This document shows, one piece after another, positions 62,944 to 64,000 of a stretch of 64,000 nt of DNA. The position numbers and the translations under genes are program-made. Location: assembly GCA_029262275.1 (NCBI GenBank), contig JAJCZS010000029.1, positions 206,514-270,513 of the forward strand, written 5' to 3'. The notes beneath the pieces were generated by a model that saw nothing but the letters and a program-made list of their open reading frames with translations, was not told where the DNA came from and did not search any database. Positions within the stretch are counted from its first letter, which is position 1; each line of letters starts with the position of its first letter. The DNA comes from Deltaproteobacteria bacterium. Lineage in GTDB: Bacteria > Desulfobacterota_D > UBA1144 > Nemesobacterales > UBA2774.

Positions 62944-63771
62944 TCACCAGCTCAGGGTTATTGAAAGCCCTGAATTTATACCATCTGTATATGGAAGGAT
63001 AGTAAGCCTGCTCTCTTTATTTTCATTTTTATGGATCTTAGATACACCTCTTCCCACAGCTGTACCTAAGGCAGCTCCAAAAAGCACATCTGAAAGGAAG
63101 TGCTTATTATCTGATATACGTGATAAACCCACAAAACCAGCAAACACATATAGAGGTATTCCCACCTTATGTCCGTACATTGAGTCGAAAACTGATGCCA
63201 ATGTAAAACTCCCTGATACATGCCCAGAAGGAAAAGATGAATTAAAGCGGCTGCCACTTCCGTCAGGCCTTTCTCTTCCCACAGAAAGTTTTAGCCCTCC
63301 CGTCATCACAGAAGTTATGATATTTGCCTCAATCAGGGCTTTGCTTGTCTCAAGCAGCTTATTATTATCAGTTGCATCGCTAAAAATATATAGGGTGGCA
63401 TTTATTCCTGCCAGCGTTATCGCGCTTCCACCTATGTCGCCTATATCTGCAAAGTTTCCTAAGGAATTTTCTAATCTATCTTGTATTTCCTGATCTGCAT
63501 TAGTTTGAGAGAGGGGTATAACAGCTCCAGCACCGGCTCCTAGTATCACAAGGTTCCAACCCATAAAAGTATTCTTTGTGCCGAGTAGTAAGTTTTTTGG
63601 AAGAGTGTTAGAGAAATAATACAAATTACTTTCATCTCCAATCTCTTGGGCATAAATAGGGATATTAGAAAATATCATAACGCTAATTATAAAAAGAAGC
63701 GTCTTGATTGGGTTATTTCGCTCTACTGAATCAGTTATATGACCACCATAAATGACTACAATATAGAGCAA
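62944..63771 (-). CDS. PAP2-family membrane-associated phosphatase
   Basis: The 275-residue protein has a signal-anchor region (TLLFIISVMIFSNIPIYAQE) and the three acid-phosphatase motifs: KLSVGRERP, FPSGHVSGSF and SRISDNKHFLSD. All catalytic residues are present. The tail (RLTILPYTDGINSGLSITLS) is beta-like. PAP2 enzymes remove phosphate from lipids such as undecaprenyl pyrophosphate or phosphatidic acid. The start is uncertain: the frame opens at TTG 63771 and no ATG precedes the signal sequence. Confidence 0.88.
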   Translation of the reverse strand: MLYIVVIYGGHITDSVERNNPIKTLLFIISVMIFSNIPIYAQEIGDESNLYYFSNTLPKNLLLGTKNTFMGWNLVILGAGAGAVIPLSQTNADQEIQDRLENSLGNFADIGDIGGSAITLAGINATLYIFSDATDNNKLLETSKALIEANIITSVMTGGLKLSVGRERPDGSGSRFNSSFPSGHVSGSFTLASVFDSMYGHKVGIPLYVFAGFVGLSRISDNKHFLSDVLFGAALGTAVGRGVSKIHKNENKESRLTILPYTDGINSGLSITLSW

Positions 63772-63917
63772 CTATTACCGGGCCATTACGCTCAGATTAC
63801 AATCCTGTAATCTTCCACAAATAACCAAATAATAGATAGATTACGCTATAGCAATATAGTAGAATCTTAATTAGATAGGAGGTAGTTACTGCGACCCAAT
63901 CTGAAATTGAGAATACT

Positions 63918-64000
63918 ATGTTGAGCTTAAATAGAACCTTATTACCTACACTTATTATTTTGTTATCTTTGTTCATGTATGCATCCGAATCAAGTGGGCA
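63918..64000 (+). CDS. Start of an exported protein (3' truncated)
   Basis: The ATG at 63918 begins MLSLNRTLLPTLIILLSLFM, then YASESSG, a signal peptide, and the frame stays open to the end of the window. An AGGAGG lies at 63878-63883, too far away to serve this start; GAGA is nearer. The mature part is not visible. Confidence 0.6.
   Translation, partial: MLSLNRTLLPTLIILLSLFMYASESSG

Noticed and set aside
1..64000. CRISPR arrays, prophage or transposons
   Set aside because: No regularly spaced repeats, integrase, transposase or phage genes were found anywhere in the window.

Overview
The window is an AT-rich, gene-dense stretch of a Gram-negative bacterial chromosome. It has many Sec signal peptides and lipoboxes, outer-envelope enzymes (M23 and MepA-type murein hydrolases), an IPTL-CTERM-tailed protein, c-type cytochromes including a hexaheme lipoprotein, and menaquinone synthesis by the futalosine route (MqnE with UbiD/UbiX/UbiA-type partners). 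With an F420-type (Ddn-like) oxidoreductase and an scRNA-dnaX-ybaB-recR cluster, this suggests a deltaproteobacteria-like lineage (Desulfobacterota sensu lato or Dadabacteria-like). That placement is inference. No phage, insertion sequence or CRISPR array is visible.

Layout. 1-0.9 kb: tail of an IPTL-CTERM protein and a three-repeat beta-trefoil-like protein. 1-4.6 kb (minus): a PstS-like binding lipoprotein coupled to a pentameric ligand-gated ion channel (pLGIC), preceded by two exported TPR paralogues. 4.7-7.8 kb: TfoX-N protein, Ddn-like oxidoreductase, an exported unknown and a Na+/solute symporter. 7.9-12.6 kb (plus): SLOG/LOG-like protein, LysM-M23 lipoprotein, apt, diacylglycerol-kinase-like, aroB, trmB and a small lipoprotein. 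12.6-15.1 kb: NUDIX hydrolase, crotonase, cytochrome c. 15.2-19.1 kb: tRNA-Ser(GGA), SRP RNA, dnaX-ybaB-recR, MaoC-like hydratase, gloA. 19-26.4 kb (mostly minus): rarA, HdeD-like, K+/H+ antiporter, ArsR-AHSA1 pair with a consensus promoter, mepA, MBL/beta-CASP exonuclease. 26.5-32 kb: polytopic His-rich membrane protein, a TetR-CMD pair with shared operators, small exported proteins, a second symporter. 32-39.5 kb: a VWA protein with six repeats, the hexaheme cytochrome lipoprotein, an MprF-C-like protein, a lipoprotein. 39.5-42.7 kb: split transketolase, DksA-like protein, small proteins including a 10-Cys exported one. 42.8-55 kb: ABC-2 exporter, menaquinone operon, mgtE, recO-argJ, pyrD-ychF. 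55-64 kb: GT-A glycosyltransferase, then a receptor region.

The most striking content is three pLGIC-like genes. One (2001-3077) is translationally coupled to a PstS-like solute-binding lipoprotein. One (58090-60135) is a fusion in which a membrane-anchored periplasmic Cache domain precedes a complete pLGIC-like extracellular domain and four-helix bundle; it is coupled by a TAATG overlap to a LivK-type binding protein. The third (61571-62611) stands alone. Neither binding-protein gene has a transporter permease or ATPase beside it. This suggests that binding proteins deliver ligand to channel-type receptors rather than to ABC importers, a possible periplasmic sensing system resembling LuxP-LuxQ in logic but with an ion channel as output.

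Two regulatory regions can be read directly. The arsR-AHSA1 operon has a perfect TTGACA-17-TATAAT promoter with a 17-bp repeat spaced 40 bp and a palindrome over the start codon, implying a nearly leaderless, autoregulated transcript. The TetR gene and the CMD gene downstream carry related TGA(A/T)CGTTCA palindromes.
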